Origin: Chryseobacterium viscerum
GTDB taxonomy: Bacteria > Bacteroidota > Bacteroidia > Flavobacteriales > Weeksellaceae
Reading direction: 5' to 3'
Assembly: GCF_025949665.1 (NCBI RefSeq)
Contig: NZ_JAPDFT010000003.1
Span: forward strand, 186,001 to 250,000
DNA: 64,000 nucleotides
The position numbers were made by a program, and so were the translations under genes. Under the pieces are notes generated by a model. That model did no database searches and was not told the origin of the DNA. It saw only the letters and a list, made by a program, of their open reading frames with translations. This document shows, piece after piece, positions 24,821-34,075 of the stretch; position 1 is the first letter of the stretch, and each line of letters begins with the position of its first letter.

Positions 24821-24840
24821 TTGTATCAACAAAATATAAT

Positions 24841-24870
24841 AAAACCTCTGCCAAGTCAGAGGTTTTTTTT
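24841..24870 (+). terminator. Terminator after the second POT transporter
   Basis: AAAACCTCTG (24841-24850) pairs with CAGAGGTTTT (24857-24866 region) around CCAAGT, followed by eight T. Confidence 0.9.
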
Positions 24871-24881
24871 ATTTTCGTACG

Positions 24882-25437
24882 ATGGAAATCTCCGAAGATT
24901 CTTTATTCCAATCCGTAAAGAAAATCATTAGACAATCGCGCGAAAAAGTTTTTCGAATAGCGAATTCTACTCTACTGTTCACTTACTGGCAGATTGGAAA
25001 ACTTATTATTGAGGATGAACAACAGGGAAAAGAACGGGCAGAATATGGAAAATATACGCTCAAAAGGCTTTCTCAGAAGCTTACTTTAGAATTTGGAAAA
25101 GGGTTTGATGAAAGTAATTTAAGAAATATACGCTCTTTTTATCATGTATTTCCAATATGTGACGCATTGCGTCACATATTGAGCTGGACTCACTACAGAC
25201 TGTTGATAAGGTTGGATAATGTTGATAAAATGAATTATTATATCAACGAATCCGTTCAAAATAACTGGAATTACAGAGATATCAAAAGACAAATCAATTT
25301 CGATTTTGAATGATAAAAACAATTTATTTGCCAGCAAATACCTGCTGTACCTCCCCAAAGAAGAAGAAGAATTAAAACAAATTATTGACCAGGACAGAAT
25401 CCGTTTTGAACTGGATCAGAAAGATAAAAACCCTTAA
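24882..25437 (+). pseudogene. Decayed DUF1016 (YhcG-type) nuclease gene with central deletion
   Basis: The first 143 codons (24882-25313) encode the DUF1016 N-terminal helical domain, up to LSWTHYRLLIRLDNVDK and RDIKRQIN. The reading frame then stops. From 25315, one frame over, the segment ASKYLLYLPKEEEELKQII up to the TAA at 25437 is the C-terminal end of the same family. The PDDEXK nuclease domain of about 160-170 residues that should lie between is missing. So this is one gene that lost its centre and its frame. Full-length members are about 350 residues and accompany restriction or defence loci. It is wedged between two POT transporter genes. Confidence 0.85.
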
Positions 25438-25460
25438 TTAGAACTTAATCATATATCATT

Positions 25461-26972
25461 ATGAGCTTAACTTTAGATGAAATACAAAATTTCAAAGGAA
25501 AATATCCCAGACAGATCTGGAGCCTGTTTTTCTCTGAAATGTGGGAACGTTTCTGTTTCTACGGAATGCGTGGAATGTTGGTTTTCTTTATGATCTCTCA
25601 GCTTAATTTCCATGAAAAAGAAGCCAACCTTCAATATGGTGCAACCCAGGCCTTCGTTTATGCTTTTACTTTTGTAGGAGGTCTTTTTGCCGATAAAATT
25701 TTAGGATTCAGAAAATCCCTGTTCTGGGGTGGTCTTCTGATGATCATAGGAAGTTTAATTTTGGCTACCGATCCACACAAATTCTTTTTCCTGGGAATAG
25801 CATTCACCGTAGTAGGTACAGGTTTCTTTAAACCTAATATTTCATCTATGGTGGGACAACTTTACAAACCCAATGATTCAAGGGCTGATGCAGGATTTTC
25901 GCTTTTCTATGCAGGAATTAATCTTGGAGCATTATTAGGAGGTTACTTATGTATTGCTATTGGTAAAGGAGAATTCTTAAGTAATATTATTGCAGAAGAA
26001 ATGAGATGGCATATTGCTTTTGGACTGGCTTCAATAGTAATGGTGGTGAGCTTGATTAATTTTGTATTTACACAAAGAACACTAGGTACTATCGGTTTAC
26101 AGCCGGGACATCCTTTAGCAGAAGAAAAAACCGCTCCAATACCAAAATGGAAAGAATATGGAGTATACGTTTTGTCATTGGTTTTTGTCCCAATTATCAT
26201 GACCATGGTTGCTAAAACAGAATATACAGATTATTTTATGTGGACAATCGGGCCATTAACTTTAATCTATCTATTCTATGAAATGTCTAAAGTAACAGCT
26301 TCAGAGCGTAAAAAGCTTTGGGCAGCATTAGTATTTATTATATTCTCCATCATATTCTGGGGAATTTATGAACAAAGTGGAGGTTCTTTAAGTATTTTTG
26401 CCGCTAAAAATCTAAATAAAGACCTTTTAGGATTAGACCCAAATGGAGTGAATAATTCAGGAGGAGCTTTCTTCATTATTTTCCTAGCTCCATTGATCGG
26501 GCTTCTTTGGATCTGGCTGAACAAAAGAAAAATTGAGCCCAACACTATTATCAAATTTGGATTAGGATTTATTTTCTTAGGACTGGGATACTATGTTTTA
26601 TTTGCTACCCGCCTCTTTGCTGATCTTCAGGGAATCACTTCACTGAACTTCTTCACATTGGCATTGCTAATCATTACTCTTGGCGAATTATGCCTCTCTC
26701 CTATCGGATTATCTATCATGACCAAGCTTTCTACCAAGAATCTTCAGGGAATGATGATGGGAATGTGGTTCCTTGCTTCGGCCTATGGACAGTATGTTGC
26801 AGGGATTATCGGAGCCAGTCTTGCTACCGCAAAAAAAGGTTCTACCAACTATGATGAATTGATCACTTATACTGATGGATATAAACAATTGGGATTATAT
26901 GCGGTAATTGCCGGAGTGGTATTAATTTTGATATCTCCGTACGTGAAAAAATTAATGCAGGATGTAAAATAA
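25461..26972 (+). CDS. POT-family oligopeptide transporter (third)
   Basis: 503 residues. FSEMWERFCFYGMRGML and FYAGINLGALLGGY are the two PTR2 signatures. It has 12-14 membrane helices and lacks the large polar inserts of the two upstream paralogues, so it is the most compact of the three. Predicted proton-coupled peptide importer. It starts 23 bases after the end of the decayed DUF1016 gene and is followed 41 bases later by a thioredoxin-like gene, with which it may be co-transcribed. Confidence 0.93.
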   Translation: MSLTLDEIQNFKGKYPRQIWSLFFSEMWERFCFYGMRGMLVFFMISQLNFHEKEANLQYGATQAFVYAFTFVGGLFADKILGFRKSLFWGGLLMIIGSLILATDPHKFFFLGIAFTVVGTGFFKPNISSMVGQLYKPNDSRADAGFSLFYAGINLGALLGGYLCIAIGKGEFLSNIIAEEMRWHIAFGLASIVMVVSLINFVFTQRTLGTIGLQPGHPLAEEKTAPIPKWKEYGVYVLSLVFVPIIMTMVAKTEYTDYFMWTIGPLTLIYLFYEMSKVTASERKKLWAALVFIIFSIIFWGIYEQSGGSLSIFAAKNLNKDLLGLDPNGVNNSGGAFFIIFLAPLIGLLWIWLNKRKIEPNTIIKFGLGFIFLGLGYYVLFATRLFADLQGITSLNFFTLALLIITLGELCLSPIGLSIMTKLSTKNLQGMMMGMWFLASAYGQYVAGIIGASLATAKKGSTNYDELITYTDGYKQLGLYAVIAGVVLILISPYVKKLMQDVK

Positions 26973-27013
26973 AAAATAAGTAATTATGCTTATTTTTACT
27001 TAAATATCACAAT

Positions 27014-27547
27014 ATGAAGAAAATTTTAAGCATAGTACTCTTATTTTTATTAAATTTTAGTTTTGCTCAGGTAAAGTGGATGACCATTGAAGAAGCCTTA
27101 AAAGCTCAAAAGGAAAATCCAAAAAAAATACTTATTGATTTTTATGCAGACTGGTGCGGTCCATGCAAAATTATGGACAAAAAAACTTACGGACATTCTG
27201 TGATTGCTCAGAATCTGAACGAAAATTATTATCCTGTAAAGTTTAATGCAGAAGAAAAAAAGAGTATTGAGATCTTTGGAAGAACATTTTCAAACCCTAA
27301 TACAGAGCACAGAAAAGGAAAAAATTCACTGCATGAATTTACACAGTATATGAATGTAGGTGCTGTTCCAAGTACTGTATTTCTGGATGAACACGGAGAT
27401 CCTATTACCATTCTTCAGGGAGAATTATCAGCCAAAGAACTGGAACCCTATCTGGAACTGATCTCAAAAGATTTGTTCAAAAAGATTAAAACCAGAGAAC
27501 AATGGGAAGACTACCAGAAAAAGTTCAAATCTAAAATCAAAGATTAA
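27014..27547 (+). CDS. Exported thioredoxin-family protein
   Basis: 177 residues. Signal peptide MKKILSIVLLFLLNFSFAQ, then a thioredoxin domain with ADWCGPCK (Cys48 and Cys51) and the cis-Pro loop GAVPSTVFLDEHG at about residues 116-128. The CGPC active site favours reduction or disulfide exchange in the periplasm. It follows the third POT transporter closely and ends in a terminator at 27594. Confidence 0.9.
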   Translation: MKKILSIVLLFLLNFSFAQVKWMTIEEALKAQKENPKKILIDFYADWCGPCKIMDKKTYGHSVIAQNLNENYYPVKFNAEEKKSIEIFGRTFSNPNTEHRKGKNSLHEFTQYMNVGAVPSTVFLDEHGDPITILQGELSAKELEPYLELISKDLFKKIKTREQWEDYQKKFKSKIKD

Positions 27548-27593
27548 TGTAGAGATACGGATTTTCGTATTTAATGCTAAAAATTCACCATAC

Positions 27594-27621
27594 AGACTTC
27601 CAAAAAATTGGAAGTCTTTTT
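27594..27621 (+). terminator. Terminator after the thioredoxin gene
   Basis: AGACTTCCAA (27594-27603) pairs perfectly with TTGGAAGTCT (27608-27617) around AAAA, followed by TTTT. Confidence 0.85.
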
Positions 27622-27706
27622 AATTTTACCGAAATTCGAACCTTTATTTCTTTTGTCAAAAAATAAGGATCAAAAAATTCAAAAACCCGCATCCTGAAAT
27701 CTGAAA

Positions 27707-29794
27707 ATGAATCTCGAAACCTCCATAGAATACGTAAAAGGAATAGGTCCGGAAAGAGCCAAACTCATTAAAAGTGTATTGGGCCTAACCACTGTTGAAG
27801 ATATGCTGAACTTCTACCCTATCCGTTATCTGGATAAAAGTAAAATTTATAAAGTTTCTCAGCTTCAGGAAGAAAGCAGCCAGGAAATACAATTGAGAGG
27901 AAGAATCACCCATGTTCAGGAAATCCAGACCGGGAAGACTAAAAGATTATCTGCGAAATTCAATGATGAAACAGGCAGTATGGATCTGGTATGGTTCCAG
28001 TATTCTAAATGGCTGAAAGAGCAGCTTCCTATTAACAAAGACGTTTATATTTTTGGGAAAATCAATGTTTTCAACCGTCAGTTTTCTATGCCGCATCCGG
28101 AAATAGAAGCTGAGGAAAATAAAGAAGGAGATACAAGGCTTAAACCTATCTATCCGAGTTCAGAAAAGCTGACTAAAAGGGGATTAAGTCAAAGATTTTT
28201 CCAGAATGCCCTGAGAAATATCTGCAAAGAAATTCCGAATCTTATTGAAGAGAATTTTCCGGAATACCTGATGAAAACCTTCAAGTTCATGTCCAGACAG
28301 CACGCTTTTTTGAATGTTCATTTCCCAAAGGATAAAGAGCATTTTGATAAGGCTGATTACAGGCTGAAATTTGAAGAATCATTTTTCTTTCAGTTAGGAT
28401 ATGGATTAAAAAAACTCCATCATAAAACACAGTCTCACGGCAATCCTTTCCCTATTATTGGGGACCACTTCAACAATTTTTATGAAAAACACCTTCCTTT
28501 TGAGCTTACCAATGCACAGAAAAGAGTATTAAAGGAAATCCGTCTTGATATGAAAAGGCCAATTCAAATGAACAGGCTTTTACAAGGTGATGTAGGATCA
28601 GGGAAAACGATGGTGGCATTGTTAACCATGCTTATTGCTATGGACAACGGTTTTCAGAGCTGTCTGATGGCTCCAACGGAAATTCTTGCTCAGCAGCACT
28701 ATAACGGAATCAAAGAACTCTTAGAAAAAACAGAAATCAATATCCGTATTCTGACTGGTTCTACCAAAGCGTCAGAAAGGAGAATTATACATGAAGAACT
28801 GGAAAACGGTTCGCTTTCAATTTTGGTAGGAACTCATGCTGTTTTGGAAGATAAGGTTAAATTTAAAAATCTGGGATTAGCCATCATTGATGAGCAGCAT
28901 AGATTTGGAGTTGCTCAACGGGCTAAACTTTGGGCTAAAAATAAAATTCCGCCCCATATTCTGGTAATGACTGCTACTCCTATTCCAAGGACTCTGGCAA
29001 TGAGTTTTTATTCAGATCTGGATGTTTCCGTGATTGATGAAATGCCGGTGGGAAGAAAACCTATCATTACTGCTCACAGACGTGAAAAAGACAGACTATA
29101 TGTTTATAATTTCTGTAAAGACGAAATTAAGAAAGGCCGGCAGGTCTATTTTGTATATCCACTTATTGAGGAATCAGAAACCTTAGATTACAAAAATCTG
29201 GCGGAAGGTTTGGAACATGTCATGGATTATTTCTCAGAATACAATGTGACCATGCTTCATGGAAAGATGAAACCGGATGAAAAAGACGCTGCAATGGCCT
29301 ATTTCGCTTCGGGGAAAGCTGAAATTATGGTGGCAACTACAGTAATTGAAGTAGGCGTAAATGTACCCAATGCTTCTGTAATGGTCATTGAAAGTTCAGA
29401 AAGATTCGGACTTTCCCAGCTGCATCAGTTGAGAGGACGTGTAGGAAGAGGTGCTGAACAGAGTTACTGTATCCTGATGACTTCAGATAAATTGTCTAAG
29501 GAAAGCAGAACGCGTATCAGGACAATGACTGAAACCAATGATGGCTTTAAAATTTCTGAAGTGGATATGCAGCTCCGTGGCCCGGGAGATATTCTGGGTA
29601 CCCAGCAAAGTGGTGTGGTAGATTTTAAGAGATTAGACCTGATAAATGATTCGGTGATCATCAAAACGACAAAAAATACGGTAGAAAAAATTCTGGAAGC
29701 TGATCCGATGCTGTCCAGACCTGATAACCTGATCATTAAAAACTATTATATCAGATACTACAAAGGAAAAAACAAATGGAGTAAAATTTCATAA
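27707..29794 (+). CDS. recG: ATP-dependent DNA helicase RecG
   Basis: 695 residues, typical RecG length. The N-terminal wedge/OB domain (about 1-200) includes the GIGPERAKLI helix-hairpin-helix-like start. The helicase core has QGDVGSGKT (Walker A), TEILAQQH, IIDEQHRFGVAQR (DEQH box), MTATPIPRTLAM, TTVIEVGVNVPNAS and QLHQLRGRVGRG (motif VI), with GPGDILGTQQSG near the C-terminus. It reverses stalled forks and processes Holliday junctions. Single gene in this position. Confidence 0.97.
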   Translation: MNLETSIEYVKGIGPERAKLIKSVLGLTTVEDMLNFYPIRYLDKSKIYKVSQLQEESSQEIQLRGRITHVQEIQTGKTKRLSAKFNDETGSMDLVWFQYSKWLKEQLPINKDVYIFGKINVFNRQFSMPHPEIEAEENKEGDTRLKPIYPSSEKLTKRGLSQRFFQNALRNICKEIPNLIEENFPEYLMKTFKFMSRQHAFLNVHFPKDKEHFDKADYRLKFEESFFFQLGYGLKKLHHKTQSHGNPFPIIGDHFNNFYEKHLPFELTNAQKRVLKEIRLDMKRPIQMNRLLQGDVGSGKTMVALLTMLIAMDNGFQSCLMAPTEILAQQHYNGIKELLEKTEINIRILTGSTKASERRIIHEELENGSLSILVGTHAVLEDKVKFKNLGLAIIDEQHRFGVAQRAKLWAKNKIPPHILVMTATPIPRTLAMSFYSDLDVSVIDEMPVGRKPIITAHRREKDRLYVYNFCKDEIKKGRQVYFVYPLIEESETLDYKNLAEGLEHVMDYFSEYNVTMLHGKMKPDEKDAAMAYFASGKAEIMVATTVIEVGVNVPNASVMVIESSERFGLSQLHQLRGRVGRGAEQSYCILMTSDKLSKESRTRIRTMTETNDGFKISEVDMQLRGPGDILGTQQSGVVDFKRLDLINDSVIIKTTKNTVEKILEADPMLSRPDNLIIKNYYIRYYKGKNKWSKIS

Positions 29795-29799
29795 AAAAA

Positions 29800-29821
29800 C
29801 CGCAGAAAATACTTCCTGCGG
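29800..29821 (-). terminator. Hairpin downstream of recG with a T run on the minus strand
   Basis: CCGCAG (29800-29805) pairs with CTGCGG (29816-29821). The long T tract lies on the minus-strand side (A run at 29793-29799), so it would best stop transcription coming from the right, though it may act in both directions. Confidence 0.55.
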
Positions 29822-30406
29822 CCCCCTTATAAAACTGTTATTTAGAAGAAATTACTTTGATATGTTCAAAAAAATTTATTTAATAGTTAAGGCTTAATAT
29901 TTTGTGATGTGGTGTGAAAATATCTATATAACAATATAAGATTTGGATAAGCTAAAACCTTAACTATTAAAATAAATTATGAAAAACAAAATGAATTATT
30001 TTTTTCCAACTTGCTTATTATAAAAACTAACTGAGTTTCGGTGGAGATGAGGGAATGAAACGAATAAAAATATCTCCAACTACTTTTGAGTTTTCATGAT
30101 TGTACCGTTTTGTTTAAAGATCTTCTGTGCTTTAAAATTGGAAAATTAGTATAATTCATTTTGTTAACTAACATCGTGATTTATATAATTTTTGTTTTTA
30201 GAAACAATTACTTCTCATTCATCTGTATCTTCTACTATATAATGAAATTTGTGTCTCAGATTACTTTTACAAATGTCAGTATATTAATTCAGATCCTTTT
30301 TATATTATTTTAATTATTAGTTATAAAATTTTCACTTATTTGTGAATAGTATGCATCAAATACGATTAATATTCTCGTAACACAAAATCAATAACTCCTT
30401 TATTCA
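29822..30406. other. 585-base intergenic region with a separated inverted repeat, no supported gene
   Basis: Very AT-rich. The 14-base arms TTTAATAGTTAAGG (29879-29892) and CCTTAACTATTAAA (29958-29971) are perfect complements, continued by GCTTA (29892-29896) and TAAGC (29948-29952), with a smaller ATATTTT/AAAATAT hairpin nested inside. No ORF over 20 codons with any family resemblance. A structured RNA or a mobile-element scar are both possible. Confidence 0.5.
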
Positions 30407-30853
30407 TCACACTTTAAGAATAAAATGGTCTTTATTCAATCCTGAAGTATGATACTGCCAATTGATTGTAATAACTTCTGTAAGCACCTTTTTCAGACTC
30501 TCAAAAGACTCTGGTTTTTTCATGAAAATATTGGCTCCTTTTACAAAGATATCTTCAATTTCATTTTCCGGAATCGGTTCCGAAAATATGGTGGTTACCA
30601 TGTTATTGAATTTTGAATTTGCTTCAATTTCTTCCAGGCATTCCATACTGTCTTTTCCAGGGATAGTGTATTTTATGAAAACAATTTCCGGCACTACGGC
30701 ATCATCATTATTAAGATATAGCATCATATCTTTTCCGTTACAGAAACATTGAACTTTTATAGAGATTTTCAACTCTTTCAAAATATTTTTAAAAAAAATC
30801 AAGGTGTTTTCATCGTTATCTGCTACTATTACGTTCAGAAATTCTTTATTCAT
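30407..30853 (-). CDS. Receiver-like protein lacking the phosphoacceptor Asp
   Basis: 148 residues with the alpha/beta receiver fold: NVIVADNDENT at the N-terminus, VPEIVFIKYTIPGKDSMECL in the middle, TTIFSE and FMKKP (conserved Lys-Pro) near the end. At the phosphorylation position (FLDxxMPG in normal receivers) this protein has Lys61 in FIKYTIPG, and the acidic pair at the N-terminus is reduced (ADND). It should therefore not be phosphorylated in the usual way. The stop-to-start overlap of 8 bases with the AraC gene upstream indicates an operon. Confidence 0.85.
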   Translation of the reverse strand: MNKEFLNVIVADNDENTLIFFKNILKELKISIKVQCFCNGKDMMLYLNNDDAVVPEIVFIKYTIPGKDSMECLEEIEANSKFNNMVTTIFSEPIPENEIEDIFVKGANIFMKKPESFESLKKVLTEVITINWQYHTSGLNKDHFILKV

Positions 30854-31427
30854 ACTGCATTTTAGGGTTTATTACCGTGCTTTGAGCTCTTCTCCGTTTT
30901 CCAATAATTTTTTGGAACTGGGAGGGAGTGATTCCTGTTGTATTTTTAAACTGGGTGCTCAAATGCGCCACACTGGAGTAATTCAGCTTATGGGCTATTT
31001 CTGTAAGGCTTTGTTTATTTCTTATGATCAGGGCTTTCGCGTGCTCTATCTTTTGCAGAATAATAAAATTCTCAATAGATGTATAAGCAACTTCGGAAAA
31101 TAGGTTGGAAAGATATCCATAGCTGTGATTCAGTTTCTCAGAAATATATATGGATGCTTTTACCGGTATGATCTCATCAGAAAAGACCAGTTCTACGATA
31201 ACATCTTTTATTTTCTGTACCAACGCAGTCTTTTGACTTTCTATGATTTCTATACCATAATCTTCAAGATTTTTCTTAAAAAGACTGTGCTGTTCTTGTG
31301 TAAGGGGCTCATAAAATTCCACTTCACCGAAGTTCAGCAACCTGTACTTCAGCCCGTGTTCTTTAAGTTTTTCGTCCAATACCTTCTTGCAAAGGGCATT
31401 GAAATCAAATTTAACATACATTTTCAT
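30846..31427 (-). CDS. AraC-family transcriptional regulator
   Basis: 193 residues. The C-terminal half carries two HTH units: ISEKLNHSYGYLSNLFSEVAYTSIENFI and LTEIAHKLNYSSVAHLSTQFKNTTGITPSQFQK, the latter the AraC signature. The N-terminal about 80 residues are not a cupin I recognise. It ends in a basic tail (GKRRRAQS). It overlaps the pseudo-receiver gene, suggesting that protein modulates it. In flavobacteria related pairs occur, but the signal is unknown. Confidence 0.9.
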   Translation of the reverse strand: MKMYVKFDFNALCKKVLDEKLKEHGLKYRLLNFGEVEFYEPLTQEQHSLFKKNLEDYGIEIIESQKTALVQKIKDVIVELVFSDEIIPVKASIYISEKLNHSYGYLSNLFSEVAYTSIENFIILQKIEHAKALIIRNKQSLTEIAHKLNYSSVAHLSTQFKNTTGITPSQFQKIIGKRRRAQSTVINPKMQYE

Positions 31428-31722
31428 CCTAGTATATATAAGCCTGTTTTATTTAGTAAATATAATAATTTATTTCATTTAAAAGTGAAATAGGTGTAAA
31501 TTTTTTATTTTTACCAAATAGACGCAAAAACTCCTGTATTTAAGAATACAGGAATTTAAACACTAAGGATGAAAAAAATATACTGATAAAAAGCTGTGTC
31601 AGCTCAAAACCAAGCATATGAATGTATTGTTATAAGTGATTTGGTTCTGAAGCAAAGATCATTCAAAAAAAGAAGTCACTTGTTATAGAATTACAGGATA
31701 AAGTTACAAAATTTTAAGTCAA
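31428..31722. other. Intergenic region with one hairpin, no supported gene
   Basis: Upstream region of the AraC gene and downstream of the GNAT gene. TCCTGTATT (31532-31540) pairs with AATACAGGA (31545-31553) around TAAG; on the minus strand it is followed by TTTTT, making it a plausible terminator for the GNAT transcript. Nothing else supported. Confidence 0.55.
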
Positions 31723-32226
31723 TCATGAGTGAATTAGAAACTCCATCATATAATCATCCATCACAAATCCATTTCCAATATCAAAAACACCTTCCCCATA
31801 AACCTTGTATCCTTGGGATTCGTAGAAATTTCGGGCAGAATTATTTTTATTTACATTCAAAATAATTCTTTCATTTCCACTTTCAGAAACTTTCTCATGC
31901 AGAAAATGAAGTGCTTTTTTACCGAATCCTTTTCCTTTACTTTCCGGAACAAGATAAATACGGTGCAGCTTAGTTGTTTTCTCTTCGTAATGATGTTCAT
32001 ATCCTATAAACCCCTCGTAAGAGTCATTATTTTCATCCTGAATAAGATAATAATGGTAATGAGGATTTTCAAGGTGGTTCAGAATTTCTGTTTCAGAATA
32101 CATTTCGGAAAGCATAAATTCCATCTGTTCTTTCGAAAGAATGTCTGCATAGGCATTTTCCCATGATCTTCTTGCCAGATCCTGAATTAAAGGAATATCC
32201 ACAGCTGTTGCCTGTCTTAATTTCAT
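31723..32226 (-). CDS. GNAT family N-acetyltransferase
   Basis: 167 residues. The GNAT fold is visible from MKLRQATAVDIPLIQDL at the N-terminus, the acetyl-CoA loop SKGKGFGKKALHFL (motif A) and NVNKNNSARNFYESQGYK (motif B). An acetyltransferase for a small molecule or protein amine; substrate unknown. Downstream of dapA on the same strand, separated by a terminator. Confidence 0.88.
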   Translation of the reverse strand: MKLRQATAVDIPLIQDLARRSWENAYADILSKEQMEFMLSEMYSETEILNHLENPHYHYYLIQDENNDSYEGFIGYEHHYEEKTTKLHRIYLVPESKGKGFGKKALHFLHEKVSESGNERIILNVNKNNSARNFYESQGYKVYGEGVFDIGNGFVMDDYMMEFLIHS

Positions 32227-32255
32227 GATTTATTGTATTAATATGATTAAAAAAA

Positions 32256-32277
32256 GTGAAAAGCCTAAACTTTTCAC
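32256..32277 (-). terminator. Terminator after dapA
   Basis: GTGAAAAG (32256-32263) pairs with CTTTTCAC (32270-32277); on the minus strand a T run follows (A run at 32249-32255). Confidence 0.8.
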
Positions 32278-32336
32278 CCTTTATATTTTTCCATGAACTT
32301 CTGAATTTTAAAACCATTTTAAAATTCAATTCATTA

Positions 32337-33209
32337 TTAAATGTTGGCCATTTCAGCTTTAATTTTTGCATGAAGGCCTTCTGAAGCAGCCACTAAAGGA
32401 AGTCTTAAGAAGTTTTTAATGATTCCTTTTTCAGCCAGTATTACTTTAATACCGCAAGGGTTTCCTTCTGCAAAAATCAAGCGGGTAATATCTACCAGTT
32501 TATTGTGAATTGCATAAGCTTCTTTCACTTTTCCTTCAAAAGCTAACTGTACCATGGTAGAAAATTCTTTAGGATATGCCTGTCCGATTACGGAAATCAC
32601 ACCATCTCCACCTGCCAATGTTACCGGTAATGTATATTCATCATCTCCGGAAACCAATGAAAATCCTTCAGGTTTCTTTCTCAGAATATCAAAATACTGT
32701 AAAATATTGGGTGAAGCTTCCTTAATCAGGAATAAATTAGGAAATTCTTTGGCAAGACGAAGAGTGGTATCTGCCTCTACATTCTGCCCGGTTCTTGAAG
32801 GAACATTATAAATAATAATATTCTTCCCTGTGGAAGCTAACATTTTATAATGTTGGTAAAGACCTTCCTGATTCGGTTTATTGTAATAGGGAGATACTGA
32901 AAGTACTGCTTCAAATGCAGAAAGATCTGCTTCTTCAATCTGTTTCTTAACGTCAAGAGTATCGTTGCCGCCAATTCCCAAAACTAAAGGAAGACGTTTA
33001 TTATTCACCTTAATGATATGCTCAATTACCTGTTTCTTCTCTTCTGCAGAAAGCGTTGCGGCTTCTGCCGTAGTACCCAATACTACCAAATAATTGGTTC
33101 CGTTTTCGACATTGTATTCAACAAGTTTTGTTAAACTGTCGAAGTCAACGGATAAATCTTCATTAAAGGGCGTTACCAATGCAACACCTACTCCTTTTAA
33201 AATGCTCAT
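32337..33209 (-). CDS. dapA: 4-hydroxy-tetrahydrodipicolinate synthase
   Basis: 290 residues, standard DapA length. GVGVALVTPFNEDLSVDF start, the VVLGTTAEAATLSAEEK loop with the TT pair, the YNVPSRTGQ segment with the catalytic Tyr, and NLFLIKEAS with the Schiff-base Lys near residue 163. It condenses pyruvate and aspartate semialdehyde in lysine and diaminopimelate synthesis. Divergent from the split 5'-nucleotidase genes. Confidence 0.96.
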   Translation of the reverse strand: MSILKGVGVALVTPFNEDLSVDFDSLTKLVEYNVENGTNYLVVLGTTAEAATLSAEEKKQVIEHIIKVNNKRLPLVLGIGGNDTLDVKKQIEEADLSAFEAVLSVSPYYNKPNQEGLYQHYKMLASTGKNIIIYNVPSRTGQNVEADTTLRLAKEFPNLFLIKEASPNILQYFDILRKKPEGFSLVSGDDEYTLPVTLAGGDGVISVIGQAYPKEFSTMVQLAFEGKVKEAYAIHNKLVDITRLIFAEGNPCGIKVILAEKGIIKNFLRLPLVAASEGLHAKIKAEMANI

Positions 33210-33290
33210 CTGTTAGAATTATTTTTGTCAAATTTAATAATTTACAGTAAGAATTTGTAATAAATAATAATGTTTTATTATACATATAGT

Positions 33291-33298
33291 TATATTTG
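33291..33298 (+). promoter_or_regulatory. Bacteroidetes -7 element for the 5'-nucleotidase pair
   Basis: TATATTTG fits TAnnTTTG. It overlaps the in-frame TTG at 33296, supporting the ATG at 33317 as start. Confidence 0.5.
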
Positions 33299-33316
33299 CA
33301 TATACTAAAAGATATT

Positions 33317-34075
33317 ATGAAAAATAAATTCTTGTTAATAGGAATTGCCCTGGCAGCCCTTACAGCATGCAAAACAGCTTCTACGCTGCAACTTGCGGAT
33401 GTAAAATCCCAGAAAAATATTTCTATTAATAATGAGCTAAAAAATGATGAGGAGTTTGTAAAATTTATTGAGCCTTATAAGCAAAAACTGGATAAAGAAA
33501 TGAACCAGAAGATCTCTCATACGAATGTGGATCTTACAAAGCAGGGCGATAACAGCAATCTGGGTAATCTTTTAGCTGACTATACGTTTGAAGGAGGTAA
33601 TGAGTGGATAAAAACTCATCTTAAACAAAATGTAGATGCTGCATTGATCAATATCGGAGGAATCCGTACCACCATTGGAAAGGGCGATATTTTACTGAAA
33701 AATGTATTTGAAGTAATGCCTTTCGAAAATGAGGTGGTTATTGTAAAAATGAAGGGAGCAGATTTACAGGGGCTTTTTGAGTATTATGCAAAAACGCAGG
33801 TCAACAACCCTGTTTCTCATTTATACATTGAAACAAAGAATGGACAGATCATTAAATCCTTAATCAACGGAAAGGAGGTAGATCCGGCTAAAGACTATTA
33901 TGTTGCCACTTCAGACTATCTTGCACTGGGAGGAGACAATATGAAATTCTTTGCAAAAGGAGAATCAATCTCAACAGGAATTAAAATGAGAGATCTGTTT
34001 ATCGATTATTTTAAGAAGACTCCTGAAGTTGTAGTAAATTCAGATGTTCGTTTAAATTTTATCGGGAAGAAGTAA
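33317..34075 (+). CDS. 5'-nucleotidase C-terminal (substrate-binding) domain lipoprotein
   Basis: 252 residues from ATG 33317. Signal MKNKFLLIGIALAALTAC with lipobox Cys18, so membrane-anchored. The body matches the 5'-nucleotidase C-terminal domain: NLLADYTFEGG, DAALINIGGIRTTIGKGDI, VFEVMPFENEVVIVKMKG, and TSDYLALGGDNM. The metallophosphatase half is the next gene, which begins in the same TAATG overlap. Together they appear to make a split version of the usual one-chain enzyme. Confidence 0.9.
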   Translation: MKNKFLLIGIALAALTACKTASTLQLADVKSQKNISINNELKNDEEFVKFIEPYKQKLDKEMNQKISHTNVDLTKQGDNSNLGNLLADYTFEGGNEWIKTHLKQNVDAALINIGGIRTTIGKGDILLKNVFEVMPFENEVVIVKMKGADLQGLFEYYAKTQVNNPVSHLYIETKNGQIIKSLINGKEVDPAKDYYVATSDYLALGGDNMKFFAKGESISTGIKMRDLFIDYFKKTPEVVVNSDVRLNFIGKK

